From: Colimorpha sp045222295
GTDB lineage: Bacteria; Bacteroidota; Bacteroidia; Bacteroidales; P3
Assembly: GCA_045222295.1 (NCBI GenBank)
Contig: JBGUXP010000007.1
Span: 1 to 48,044 of the forward strand
DNA length: 48,044 nt
Reading direction: 5' to 3'
Shown: positions 15,507-24,103 of the stretch, in pieces
Layout of the letters: every line of letters begins with the position of its first letter
Position numbering within the stretch: position 1 is the stretch's first letter
The notes under the pieces: generated by a model
Told to the model about the DNA's origin: nothing
Seen by the model: only the letters and a program-made list of their open reading frames with translations
Database searches by the model: none
Program-made: the position numbers and the translations under genes

Positions 15507-18500
15507 ATGAAGAAAAGATTATTACTCCTTTTGGCCGGCGTGCTGTTGCTCGCTGGCAGCGCCTTCGCCCGTCCGGTGGACGCGAACAAGGCGCGTACCG
15601 TCGCCGAGACCTATCTGCGTGCGATGGGAATGAAGAATACCAGTCAGTTGGTGAATGTCACTGCACAGACATCTTTCACGGAGTTCTATATTTTTGCCTC
15701 CGAAGCGGGTGGATTTATTCTGGTGAGCGCCGACGACTGTGCTCGTCCCGTGTTGGGCTATTCGCTGACAACGAAGTTTGAGACCAAAGACATCCCTGAG
15801 CACGTGCAAGCATGGCTTGAGGACTATGAGCGTGAGATCCGTTATGGCAAACTGCTTGAGGCGCGTCGTGGCAATCTTGGTATGGCCAACGCTGTCAATC
15901 CTCTCGCCAACCAATGGCAGATGCTTGAGGGTGGCGAGATGCCGCCAGCTCCGCTGACCACCGCCATTGCTCCGCTGATGACCACCTCTTGGGGACAGCG
16001 GCCTCTTTACAACGACCTCTGCCCCTTCGACAGTGTCGCGAATAATCGTGTACCTACCGGCTGTGTCGCTACCGCCACTGCTCAGGTTATGAAGTATCAC
16101 AATTATCCGACCACAGGTTATGGCAGTCACTCCTATACCAGCCAGCGAACCATAGGCGGAACGACCTATATCTATGGTCCTCTCTCCGCCATTTTTGACA
16201 CCACCTATCAGTGGGGCAACATGCCCAATTCTTTGACCAGCACCAGCAGCAACGACCAGATCGGTGCTGTCGCCACGCTGATGTACCACATCGGTGTTGC
16301 GAATGAGATGATGTACAGCCCCAATGCCAGCGGCTCTTGGAACCAAACCAACGATGATTTCAGGCCTTCAACGCAGACTTCCCTTATGTCCTATTTTAAG
16401 TATCGTCCCGACATGAGCCTCCTTGGTCGCGACGACTTCCCCAACGATGATTTTTGCGCCCGTCTCCGGGCGGAGCTCGACCAGAATCGCCCCATCCTCT
16501 ATTCTGGTAGCGATTATGCCGGAGGCCATAGCTTTGTCCTCCACGGTTACGACAACAATGGCCTTTTTTGTGTCAACTGGGGTTGGAAGGGTTTGGACGA
16601 CGGCTATTATGCCATCGGTGCTCTCAATCCTGGCGAGGGCGGGGACGGCGGCAATGCCACCTACACCTTCAATAGCGATAATATTGCCCTTATCGGTATC
16701 AGGCCCAACAACAGTTGGAGTACCACAGCCACCACCACCGTCAATGTCATCAACAATGCTAGCGGTAACAATAGCATCTCCGGTAGTGGCACCTACTCCT
16801 TCGGTGACACCGTCACGATGAAGGCTTCTGCCGTCGAAGGCTACCGCTTCGCAGGCTGGTCCGATGGCGACCGTTCAAACCCTCGCAGATTGATTGCCAA
16901 TGGCGGCACCTATTCCTTTACGGGTAATTTCGCCCAAATGCAGGGCGACACCTTGGGCTATTGTAACCCCTATTGTCAGTGTTTAACCCGTTATAGCGTC
17001 TATAACTACGATGGCCGCTGGGGTATCCGTCTTCCCGCCTCGATGCTCCCCGTGGGACACCATCTGACCTCAGCCGAACTTTATGTTGGTGAGGTAGGTA
17101 CCTACACGCTTCAAGTCTACACCGGTACCACCAGTCCTACCACCTTGTCGGCTTCATCGCAGGCCGTCTATATCGACTCCACCGGCATGGGTCAATGGCA
17201 CACCTTCACCCTCAACACCCCTCTGGCTGTTGACAGCACACAGAACCTATGGATCACCTTCTACTGCCCCGATGCCGGCTGGCCTGCCACCGTGACAAAC
17301 TGGAGTGGCAGATACGACGGCTTCTGCATGGGAGATAATATGACCCGATATAGCAATAAATGTTCCTTCATGATTCGTGGCATCTTCAGTAACCCGGTGG
17401 AGACAGACGGAGACACCGTCTCCTACTGCGGCAACAATGAGCCCTACGATAGCGGCATCGGCACCTCATCCGGCGGCAACTGGCAGTGGGGCATCATGCT
17501 CCCTCCTTCCGCCATGGGTAGTGCTAACTATCTGAAAAGCGTTATGCTCTATGTCTTGAACGAATTCCCTGGCACCTACACCCTGAAGATTTATCGTGGT
17601 GGCGACACTATCCCGACCTCTCTCGCCCATACGCAGGTTGTCTCCTTCGCCAGCGGACAGTCGGGCTGGCAGGAGGTCTCGCTCGATGCTCTGTTCCCGC
17701 TCGACAATCAAAACCTATGGATTACCTTCTCCACCTCAGGCCTCACCTATCCCATGTCTATATGCGATCATTCAGGCTCGCCCAATAGCGACTGGCTGAA
17801 CAACGGCGGTACTTGGATTCATCTCCACGACATCAATCTCGAATATTCCTGGCTCATCAAGGCTGTCACCTCTGCCACCGCACCCCTCCCCGTGGCTCCC
17901 ACGGTGAGCGTCTCCGGTCAGTTCCAGATTGCCATGGGGTTGCCTTACTCCTACACTGCCACAGGCACCCCTGGCACCGCCATCTCTTGGACCCTCCCCG
18001 GTGCCACTCCTACTACTGCTACTGGAAGTACTGTCACCGCCACTTGGAACACTCCCGGTTATCACAACGTCATTGCCAACATCACCAATGCTTATGGCAC
18101 CAGTGCCGACACCATGCTCATTCTTGTCGTTGACTACAGTGCTGGCGACACCGTCAGTTATTCCCTCGATCGCCCCCACTATAGCCAAGTTGGTGGTGTC
18201 CCATTCTCTTGGGGCATCATGATTCCCGCCGCCTTCATGGCCCATCGCAACCTCCTTAATGCTGTCCAGGTGGGTGTCAACGTTCCCGGAACCTATCCCC
18301 TCCGTATCTATCAGGGTGGTGATGCTGCCCCTCAGACCCTCCTCGCCACCTACTCCGTCAACGTCTCCGCTGCTGACACCCTCCTCGACTATGCCACCTT
18401 CTCCCTCCCCACTCCGCTGCCTCTCAACAACTCCCAGAGTCTCTGGATTGTCTTCTCGCATAACATAAGCACGGGCTTTCCCATACGCACTTGCTGGCGG

Positions 18501-20771
18501 ACCACCGACCCCAACAGCGACTGGATTTCCCTCAACGACACCAACTGGTATCACTTGCCTCAGGTGAATGTTCCCAATGATTCCTGGCTCATTAAGGCCA
18601 TCACTTCGCAATCCTCAGTCTCGCCCACACAGTACACCATCACTGCCGCGAGCAACAATCCTACGATGGGTACCGTCACTGGAGGAGGTGTCTACAATGC
18701 TGGTTCCACTGCTACCCTTACTGCCGTTGCCAATAGCGGCTATCACTTTGTTTCCTGGCAGGATGGTGACACCAACACCCCGCGTATCATTACGGTGACA
18801 GGCGACTCCACTTTCACGGCTACTTTCGCTGCCGATGCCGCACCCGTGCAGCAATACACCATCACGGTGTCTAGCAACAATCCCATGATGGGTACCGTCA
18901 CGGGCGGCGGCACCTATAACGCCGGCGCCACCATTACCCTCACGGCTACGGCCAACAATGGCTACCACTTTGTGGACTGGAACGATAGTAATACCACCAA
19001 TCCCCGCATGGTTACCGTCACCGCTAACGCCACTTATACCGCCAACTTCGCCGCCGACACTCCAAACCCGCCGACGGGCGACACCATCTCCTATTGTCTC
19101 GACAATCCCATTGCCACTTCCATTAATGCCGGCGGAGCTTCCTTCGACTGGGGCATCATGTTCCCTGCCAGCATCCTCACGGGCCGCAACTATCTGAAGA
19201 GCGTGCTGACCTATGTTCTCAGCGACGAGACCTACACCCTCCGTGTCTTCCGCGGAGGCGACAACATGCCTGCCACCCTTGTCCACACGCAGTCCGTCGC
19301 CTTCGATACCAACCACCTCGGCTGGCAGGAGATAGTTCTCGACGCCACGGTGCCGCTTCCCACAGGCCAAAACCTCTGGGTTGTCATTAACAGCACCGTT
19401 GCCGCCGTCTGCAACTACACTGGCGATGTCAATAGCGACTGGCTTGGCTTCAGCGACACCAACTGGATACACCTCTATGAGGCCAATGCTTCGCTCACCT
19501 TCTCATGGCTCCTCAAAGCTGTCACCTCGGCCACGCAGCCTGCCCTGCCCGCCCCGTCGGTTACCATCTCGGGTCCCTCCCAGATTGCCCTGGGCGCTGC
19601 CGCCACCTTCGAGGCTGCAGGCACCACCGGAGCCGTCATCACTTGGAACTTCCAGGGAGGTGCCCCCGCCGTAGCTACCGGCACCTCTGCCACCACCACC
19701 TTCACCACTCCCGGCCTCCATAATGTCGTTGCCACCATCACCAATGCCTACGGCATCGGACGCGACACGCTGCAGGTTCTGGTGGTTGACTATGCCGTGG
19801 GCGACACCGTATCCTACTGCCTCGACCGCGAGTTCTTCACCAACATCGGCACCGGCTCTCCCGCGCCTTTCTCATGGGGCATCATGCTGCCTGCGGCCTA
19901 CCTCGTCCATCGCGACAAGCTCGACCATGTGCTCCTCTACACCAAGGTCCCCGGAGACTACATCCTTCGTCTCTACCAGGGTGGCGACACCGTTCCGCAG
20001 AACCTCATCCACACCCAGGTTTTCAACATCACCGACACCAACAGCGGCTACAAGACCCTCACTCCCAACACCACTATCAATATTGACAAGACACAGAACC
20101 TCTGGATAGTCTTCCACACCGACAGCCTCAGCTATGCCGCCGCCGCTGGCGCCTACGCCGACGACATCAACTCCAGCTGGATTACCCTCAACGACACCAA
20201 CTGGAACCAGCTCGCTGATTATGGCCTCGTCTACTCGTGGCTCATCAAGGTCGTCACCTCGCAGGAAGGTCCCGTCACCCATAATGTCACTGTTGTTAGC
20301 ATTATGAACGACGGCACCGAGCTCGATCCCGCCGTTTGCACCGTCACCGGCGCCGATGCCTATGCCGAAGGGTCCACGGTCACCCTCACGGCAGCTTCCT
20401 CCGATCGTGCCATCGAGTTCCTCTTCTGGATTACCCCCAGTGGCGACACCATCCTCGACAACCCCTACATCTTCCCCATCCACTCCGATGTCACCCTCAT
20501 CGCTGTCTTCGACCACACCGAGGGTATCTCCGGAATCCGGAATGCGAGATGCAACATCTACCCCAACCCCGCCCACGATTTCGTGGTAATCGATGGTGTT
20601 GAGGGGCAGGGGCAGGTGACCATCACCGACATCACAGGTCGCCAGGTGGCCAGATACGAGGTCCGAAACGGGAGAACCGAATTCGATGTCAGCCGTTTAG
20701 GCACCGGACAGTACTTCGTGCGCATCGTTGCGGACGGCTTCAACACGATGAAGAAACTCATCGTCGAATAG
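15507..20771 (+). CDS. Giant C10 (streptopain-like) cysteine protease, T9SS cargo
   Basis: 1754 aa from ATG 15507, which starts a clear signal peptide (KKRLLLLLAGVLLLAGSAFA). A Spi-type propeptide follows (about 22-120), then the C10 protease domain with catalytic Cys186 (TGCVATATAQ) and His341 (GGHSFVLHGY). The rest is modular: an InlB-like repeat (about 410-475); five copies of an unnamed 150-residue module starting at about 480, 635, 880, 1191 and 1432; PKD-like domains after modules 2 and 4; two more InlB-like repeats (about 1040-1190). A T9SS type A sorting tail (about 1685-1754: IYPNPAHDF ... GQYFVRI ... KKLIVE) closes it. It should cross the outer membrane by T9SS. Related C10 proteases include interpain and periodain; substrate unknown. 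Much larger than the two C10 genes at 26.6-31.0 kb. Confidence 0.93.
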   Translation: MKKRLLLLLAGVLLLAGSAFARPVDANKARTVAETYLRAMGMKNTSQLVNVTAQTSFTEFYIFASEAGGFILVSADDCARPVLGYSLTTKFETKDIPEHVQAWLEDYEREIRYGKLLEARRGNLGMANAVNPLANQWQMLEGGEMPPAPLTTAIAPLMTTSWGQRPLYNDLCPFDSVANNRVPTGCVATATAQVMKYHNYPTTGYGSHSYTSQRTIGGTTYIYGPLSAIFDTTYQWGNMPNSLTSTSSNDQIGAVATLMYHIGVANEMMYSPNASGSWNQTNDDFRPSTQTSLMSYFKYRPDMSLLGRDDFPNDDFCARLRAELDQNRPILYSGSDYAGGHSFVLHGYDNNGLFCVNWGWKGLDDGYYAIGALNPGEGGDGGNATYTFNSDNIALIGIRPNNSWSTTATTTVNVINNASGNNSISGSGTYSFGDTVTMKASAVEGYRFAGWSDGDRSNPRRLIANGGTYSFTGNFAQMQGDTLGYCNPYCQCLTRYSVYNYDGRWGIRLPASMLPVGHHLTSAELYVGEVGTYTLQVYTGTTSPTTLSASSQAVYIDSTGMGQWHTFTLNTPLAVDSTQNLWITFYCPDAGWPATVTNWSGRYDGFCMGDNMTRYSNKCSFMIRGIFSNPVETDGDTVSYCGNNEPYDSGIGTSSGGNWQWGIMLPPSAMGSANYLKSVMLYVLNEFPGTYTLKIYRGGDTIPTSLAHTQVVSFASGQSGWQEVSLDALFPLDNQNLWITFSTSGLTYPMSICDHSGSPNSDWLNNGGTWIHLHDINLEYSWLIKAVTSATAPLPVAPTVSVSGQFQIAMGLPYSYTATGTPGTAISWTLPGATPTTATGSTVTATWNTPGYHNVIANITNAYGTSADTMLILVVDYSAGDTVSYSLDRPHYSQVGGVPFSWGIMIPAAFMAHRNLLNAVQVGVNVPGTYPLRIYQGGDAAPQTLLATYSVNVSAADTLLDYATFSLPTPLPLNNSQSLWIVFSHNISTGFPIRTCWRTTDPNSDWISLNDTNWYHLPQVNVPNDSWLIKAITSQSSVSPTQYTITAASNNPTMGTVTGGGVYNAGSTATLTAVANSGYHFVSWQDGDTNTPRIITVTGDSTFTATFAADAAPVQQYTITVSSNNPMMGTVTGGGTYNAGATITLTATANNGYHFVDWNDSNTTNPRMVTVTANATYTANFAADTPNPPTGDTISYCLDNPIATSINAGGASFDWGIMFPASILTGRNYLKSVLTYVLSDETYTLRVFRGGDNMPATLVHTQSVAFDTNHLGWQEIVLDATVPLPTGQNLWVVINSTVAAVCNYTGDVNSDWLGFSDTNWIHLYEANASLTFSWLLKAVTSATQPALPAPSVTISGPSQIALGAAATFEAAGTTGAVITWNFQGGAPAVATGTSATTTFTTPGLHNVVATITNAYGIGRDTLQVLVVDYAVGDTVSYCLDREFFTNIGTGSPAPFSWGIMLPAAYLVHRDKLDHVLLYTKVPGDYILRLYQGGDTVPQNLIHTQVFNITDTNSGYKTLTPNTTINIDKTQNLWIVFHTDSLSYAAAAGAYADDINSSWITLNDTNWNQLADYGLVYSWLIKVVTSQEGPVTHNVTVVSIMNDGTELDPAVCTVTGADAYAEGSTVTLTAASSDRAIEFLFWITPSGDTILDNPYIFPIHSDVTLIAVFDHTEGISGIRNARCNIYPNPAHDFVVIDGVEGQGQVTITDITGRQVARYEVRNGRTEFDVSRLGTGQYFVRIVADGFNTMKKLIVE

Positions 20772-20813
20772 CGGCCTCAACCTCCAGTTGGAAATCAATC
20801 GGTTACAACGCTC

Positions 20814-20850
20814 AAAACGCACATATCCTATTGGGTATGTGCGTTTTATT
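20814..20850 (+). terminator. Terminator of giant C10 protease gene
   Basis: AAAACGCACATA (20814-20825) pairs perfectly with TATGTGCGTTTT (20836-20847), followed by further T-rich sequence. It lies 43 bp after the stop. Confidence 0.85.
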
Positions 20851-20883
20851 TGTTTAATTAATATGTAACTAGCTGATACTAAG

Positions 20884-20955
20884 CACCAACTCCGTATTAA
20901 CTCCGACTCAACTCCGACCCATCTCCGACCGGAGTCGGAGAAGACGCGTCGGAGG
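20884..20955. repeat. 11-bp period array B with inverted arm
   Basis: Four consecutive 11-bp units ending in CTCCG (20884-20927), then inverted copies of the unit (GGAGTCGG, GCGTCGGAG). The junction is a perfect hairpin CTCCGAC-CGGA-GTCGGAG. The array lies 16 bp upstream of the TTTG element of the nadB promoter. Confidence 0.88.
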
Positions 20956-20970
20956 GATGGTGAAAGTTTT

Positions 20971-21002
20971 TTTGGGGTAGCTAATATTTTTGTGTATATT
21001 TG
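20971..21002 (+). promoter_or_regulatory. Promoter for nadB
   Basis: TTTG (20971-20974), 20-bp spacer, TATATTTG (20995-21002). The leader to ATG 21026 is about 20 nt. The in-frame codon at 20990 lies inside the promoter and cannot be the start. Confidence 0.8.
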
Positions 21003-21025
21003 CATTTGTTATAAAAATACAGCTT

Positions 21026-22591
21026 ATGCGGTATGAAGTTGACTTTCTTGTAGTTGGTTCGGGTATTGCCGGACTGAGCTTTGCGCTTAAGGTGGCACCG
21101 TACGGCAAAGTGTGTATCCTTACCAAGGGAGATGCCGCCGAGGGCTCGACGCGCTATGCGCAGGGAGGAATCGCTGCGGTGATGTATGACTCCGACTCGT
21201 TTGACAAGCATATCCACGATACATTGGTGGCCGGCGATGGCATCTGCAACCGCGAGGTGGTGGAGATGACCATTCGCGAGGCCCCTGAAAGAATCAAGGA
21301 GCTGGTACAGTACGGAGTGAATTTTGACCTTGACCGTAAGGGCGATAAGTTTGACCTTCACCGTGAAGGTGGCCATTCGGAGTTTCGTATCCTTCATCAC
21401 AAGGACAACACAGGCGAGGAGATAGAGCGCGGCCTGCTTGAGGCTGCCCGCCGTCACCCCAATATCGAGATTAAAGAGCGCCAGTTTGCTATCGATATTA
21501 TTACGCAGCATCACTTGGGACAGCGCGTTACGAAGCATACGCCCGACATTGAATGCTACGGAGTCTATGCTCTCGATTGCGATACCAACCGTATCGACAC
21601 TTATTTGGCCAAGGTAACCCTTTTGGCTACCGGTGGCATGGGAAATGTGTACACGACGACCACGACACCCGTGATTTCAACAGGCGATGGTGTGGCTATG
21701 GTACACCGTGCCCGCGGAGTGTTGAGTGATTTGGAATTTATGCAGTTCCATCCCACAAGCCTTTACAATCCTGCTGAGAAGCCCGCCTTCCTCATCACCG
21801 AGGCCATGCGTGGCGCCGGAGCCATATTAAAGGACCGTGATGGTAAAGAATTTATGCAAAAGTACGACAAGCGGTTGAGTCTGGCACCACGTGACATCGT
21901 GGCTCGTGCCATCGACAATGAGATGAAACTCAGCGGAAAGGACTACCTCTATTTGGATGCGCGTGATATTGGTCGCAAGCACTTGATAGAGGGTTTCCCG
22001 ACGATTTACGCCAAGTGCTTGAGCATCGGCATCGACATCACACGCGACATGATACCCATCCGCCCGGCGGCGCACTATCAGTGTGGTGGCATCAAAGTTG
22101 ACCGTAATGGAGAGTCTTCCATACATCACTTATATGCAGCTGGCGAGTGCTCCTGCACAGGATTGCATGGCGGCAACCGTCTTGCTAGTAATTCACTGCT
22201 CGAGGCGGTAGTTTACGCTCACAATGCCGCACAATCGGCAGTGTCAACGTATCAACATATCAACCTATCAACGTATCAACATATTCCCGACTGGAACGCC
22301 GAAGGCATGGTGTTGAACGAAGAGATGGTGCTGATTACACAGACGAAGAAGGAATTGCAGGAGATTATGTGGAACTATGTGGGCATTGTGAGGAGTGACC
22401 TGCGTCTACAGCGGGCCTTCGATCGCTTGAATCTCATCTTCCGAGAGACCGAGGACCTTTACAACCGGAGCGTGTTGACGGAGCCGTTGAGTGAGTTGCG
22501 CAACCTTATTGCATGCGCGTACTTGATTATTAAGATGGCACGTGCACGGCGCCAAAATGTAGGGCTGCATTATTCTCTTGATTTGGTTTAA
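21026..22591 (+). CDS. nadB: L-aspartate oxidase
   Basis: 521-aa FAD enzyme that oxidises L-aspartate to iminoaspartate, the first step of de novo NAD synthesis. The FAD-binding fold begins FLVVGSGIAGLSFAL. STRYAQGGIAAV, HREGGHSEFRILHHKDNTG, QFHPTSLY, LAPRDIVARAIDNEM and GLHGGNRLASNSLLEA are all present, followed by the C-terminal helical domain. The start at 21026 is set by the promoter position. Residues about 407-420 (starting TYQHINLSTYQHI) are coded by five copies of an 8-bp repeat, in the linker just after the FAD domain. nadA and nadC are not in the window. Confidence 0.96.
   Translation: MRYEVDFLVVGSGIAGLSFALKVAPYGKVCILTKGDAAEGSTRYAQGGIAAVMYDSDSFDKHIHDTLVAGDGICNREVVEMTIREAPERIKELVQYGVNFDLDRKGDKFDLHREGGHSEFRILHHKDNTGEEIERGLLEAARRHPNIEIKERQFAIDIITQHHLGQRVTKHTPDIECYGVYALDCDTNRIDTYLAKVTLLATGGMGNVYTTTTTPVISTGDGVAMVHRARGVLSDLEFMQFHPTSLYNPAEKPAFLITEAMRGAGAILKDRDGKEFMQKYDKRLSLAPRDIVARAIDNEMKLSGKDYLYLDARDIGRKHLIEGFPTIYAKCLSIGIDITRDMIPIRPAAHYQCGGIKVDRNGESSIHHLYAAGECSCTGLHGGNRLASNSLLEAVVYAHNAAQSAVSTYQHINLSTYQHIPDWNAEGMVLNEEMVLITQTKKELQEIMWNYVGIVRSDLRLQRAFDRLNLIFRETEDLYNRSVLTEPLSELRNLIACAYLIIKMARARRQNVGLHYSLDLV
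22244..22283 (+). repeat. Five 8-bp tandem repeats inside nadB
   Basis: Five contiguous units TCAACNTA (TCAACGTA, TCAACATA, TCAACCTA, TCAACGTA, TCAACATA). Because 8 is not a multiple of 3, gain or loss of one unit would shift the nadB frame at about residue 410, while three units would keep it. Confidence 0.92.
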
Positions 22592-22631
22592 GATTTTTTC
22601 GTTTTTTAACATTTAATTGATTTTTTTTCTT

Positions 22632-22639
22632 TATCTTTG
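22632..22639 (+). promoter_or_regulatory. TATCTTTG element for atp operon
   Basis: TATCTTTG at 22632-22639 lies after the nadB stop and about 50 bp before the atpE ATG. No good TTTG partner is seen at the usual distance. Confidence 0.6.
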
Positions 22640-22688
22640 CAGCCAGTTTTTTTTACAATAATAGTTTAACATTATAATACTAAGTAAC

Positions 22689-22946
22689 ATGACATCATTA
22701 TTGGTTCTTTTGCAGGCGGCCACGAGTATGGCTTGGGGTTACCTGGGAGCAGCGGTAGGAGCCGGTCTCGCTACCATTGGCGCTGGTATGGGTATCGGTA
22801 AAATCGGTCAGGGCGCCATGGAGGGTATTGCCCGCCAGCCCGAAGCCGGTGGCACTATCCGTTCGACGATGATTATCGCCGCCGCTCTGGTGGAAGGTGT
22901 TGCCTTCTTCTCCGTCGTTATTTGCTTCCTGATTGCAGTGAAGTAA
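22689..22946 (+). CDS. atpE: ATP synthase F0 subunit c
   Basis: 85-aa hairpin of two membrane helices that forms the rotor ring. Helix 1 is glycine/alanine rich (GAAVGAGLATIGAGMGIG), the polar loop is ARQPE, and helix 2 holds the ion-binding carboxylate Glu69 in ALVEGVAFF. The glycine after Glu69, rather than Ser or Thr, favours proton over sodium coupling, but this is only a hint. It is the first gene of the atp cluster here; atpB, which usually precedes it, is absent. A GC-rich hairpin follows before atpF. Confidence 0.96.
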   Translation: MTSLLVLLQAATSMAWGYLGAAVGAGLATIGAGMGIGKIGQGAMEGIARQPEAGGTIRSTMIIAAALVEGVAFFSVVICFLIAVK

Positions 22947-22968
22947 GAAGACACGACACACAGATTAC

Positions 22969-22993
22969 GGGCCGGCGATTGGCCGGCCCTTTT
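22969..22993 (+). promoter_or_regulatory. Intercistronic hairpin between atpE and atpF
   Basis: GGGCCGGC (22969-22976) pairs perfectly with GCCGGCCC (22982-22989) and is followed by only four T. It looks like a leaky terminator or a 3' stabiliser of the atpE message, either of which would raise subunit c output over the downstream genes, as the ring stoichiometry needs. Confidence 0.7.
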
Positions 22994-23040
22994 ATGAGTG
23001 GAAAACAACGAAAACAACATAAGACAACTTAATCGTTGAT

Positions 23041-23541
23041 ATGAATAATCCATTGATTAACCCGGGACTGGGTACATTCCTGTGGATGTTGGTGGCTTTC
23101 GGAATCCTTGCTTTTGTGTTGATGAAGTGGGGATGGCCGATGATTTTGGAGGCATTGCACAAGCGGGAAGAGGCCATCACGGCATCGCTCAACGAGGCGG
23201 CAAAGGCTCGCGAAGAGATGAAAACCCTGGTGGCTCACAATGAGGAGCTGCTGCGTCAAGCCAAGATAGAGCGCGACGAGATGTTGCGCAACGCCCGACT
23301 GACGAGTGAGCAGATTGTGGAAGATGCCCGCAATAAGGCTGTTGAGGAAGCCGACCGTATCATAGATACCGCCCGCGAGAACATCAACTTCGAGAAGCTC
23401 AAGGCTATGCACGAGTTGAAAAATCAGGTGGCCAACCTTAGCATTGAGATTGCGGAGAAGTTGATTCGTGCCGAACTCAGTGACAAGTCTAAGGCCGACG
23501 CGCTTATCCAGAAAGAACTTGAACTGATGGAATTGAAGTAG
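23041..23541 (+). CDS. atpF: ATP synthase F0 subunit b
   Basis: 166 aa: one N-terminal membrane helix (LGTFLWMLVAFGILAFVLMKWGW) followed by a long charged amphipathic helix that forms the peripheral stalk, and a C-terminal part that contacts delta. Length and pattern are standard. It begins 94 bp after atpE, behind the hairpin, and ends 1 bp before atpH. Confidence 0.95.
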   Translation: MNNPLINPGLGTFLWMLVAFGILAFVLMKWGWPMILEALHKREEAITASLNEAAKAREEMKTLVAHNEELLRQAKIERDEMLRNARLTSEQIVEDARNKAVEEADRIIDTARENINFEKLKAMHELKNQVANLSIEIAEKLIRAELSDKSKADALIQKELELMELK

Positions 23542-23542
23542 T

Positions 23543-24100
23543 ATGAATAACTACCACATTAATACACATTACGCAAAAGCGTTGCTGCTTCTCTCACAGG
23601 ATTTGGGGGTGGTGGACCGTGTGGCTGAGGATATGCGTCTTGTCGGCAGTGTATGGGCCGAGAACCGCGAGTTGAGCGTCCTTTTTGCCAATCCTGTAAT
23701 CAAGAGAGAAAAGAAGTTGGCTATTGTCAAGGAACTGTTCGAAGGCAAGGTCTCTCTGGAAACGATGACATTTCTAGTATTTGTGACGCGCAAGAACCGT
23801 ACGGTGATGCTGCGTGGCATAGCAGAAGCTTACCTTGAGATGTACCGCGAGTATCGTGGCATTGTGCTGAGTGATCTGGTGACGCACCAGCCTATTGATG
23901 ATGTGGCGCGGAAAATGGTTACGGAGATGGTGGAAAAATACACAGGAAAGACTGTGGAACTTTACGACCGTACCGATCCCAAGATGTTGGGATGCTTTAA
24001 GTTGGAGTTCGATGGCAAGATGTACGACGCGCGAATTCGCACTAAAATCCGTCGCATGCGCATTGAGTTCGCAAAGAATGAATACGAAAGTAAACTATAA
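23543..24100 (+). CDS. atpH: ATP synthase F1 subunit delta
   Basis: 185-aa subunit that links the peripheral stalk to the top of F1. The N-terminal helical domain starts NTHYAKALLLLSQD, and the C-terminal part shows the family's LGCFKLEFDGKMYDARIRTKIRRMR-type end. Located between atpF and atpA with 1- and 3-bp gaps, so translation is likely coupled. Confidence 0.94.
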   Translation: MNNYHINTHYAKALLLLSQDLGVVDRVAEDMRLVGSVWAENRELSVLFANPVIKREKKLAIVKELFEGKVSLETMTFLVFVTRKNRTVMLRGIAEAYLEMYREYRGIVLSDLVTHQPIDDVARKMVTEMVEKYTGKTVELYDRTDPKMLGCFKLEFDGKMYDARIRTKIRRMRIEFAKNEYESKL

Positions 24101-24103
24101 AAT

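Noticed and set aside
15507..20771. Frameshift or fusion as explanation for the 1754-aa protease
   Set aside because: The frame is continuous, module copies are regularly spaced, and a complete sorting tail ends the protein; it is a modular expansion.
20990..21025. Upstream in-frame start for nadB
   Set aside because: The codon lies inside the TTTG/TATATTTG promoter, so it cannot be in the message; MRYEVDF at 21026 matches the usual family start.
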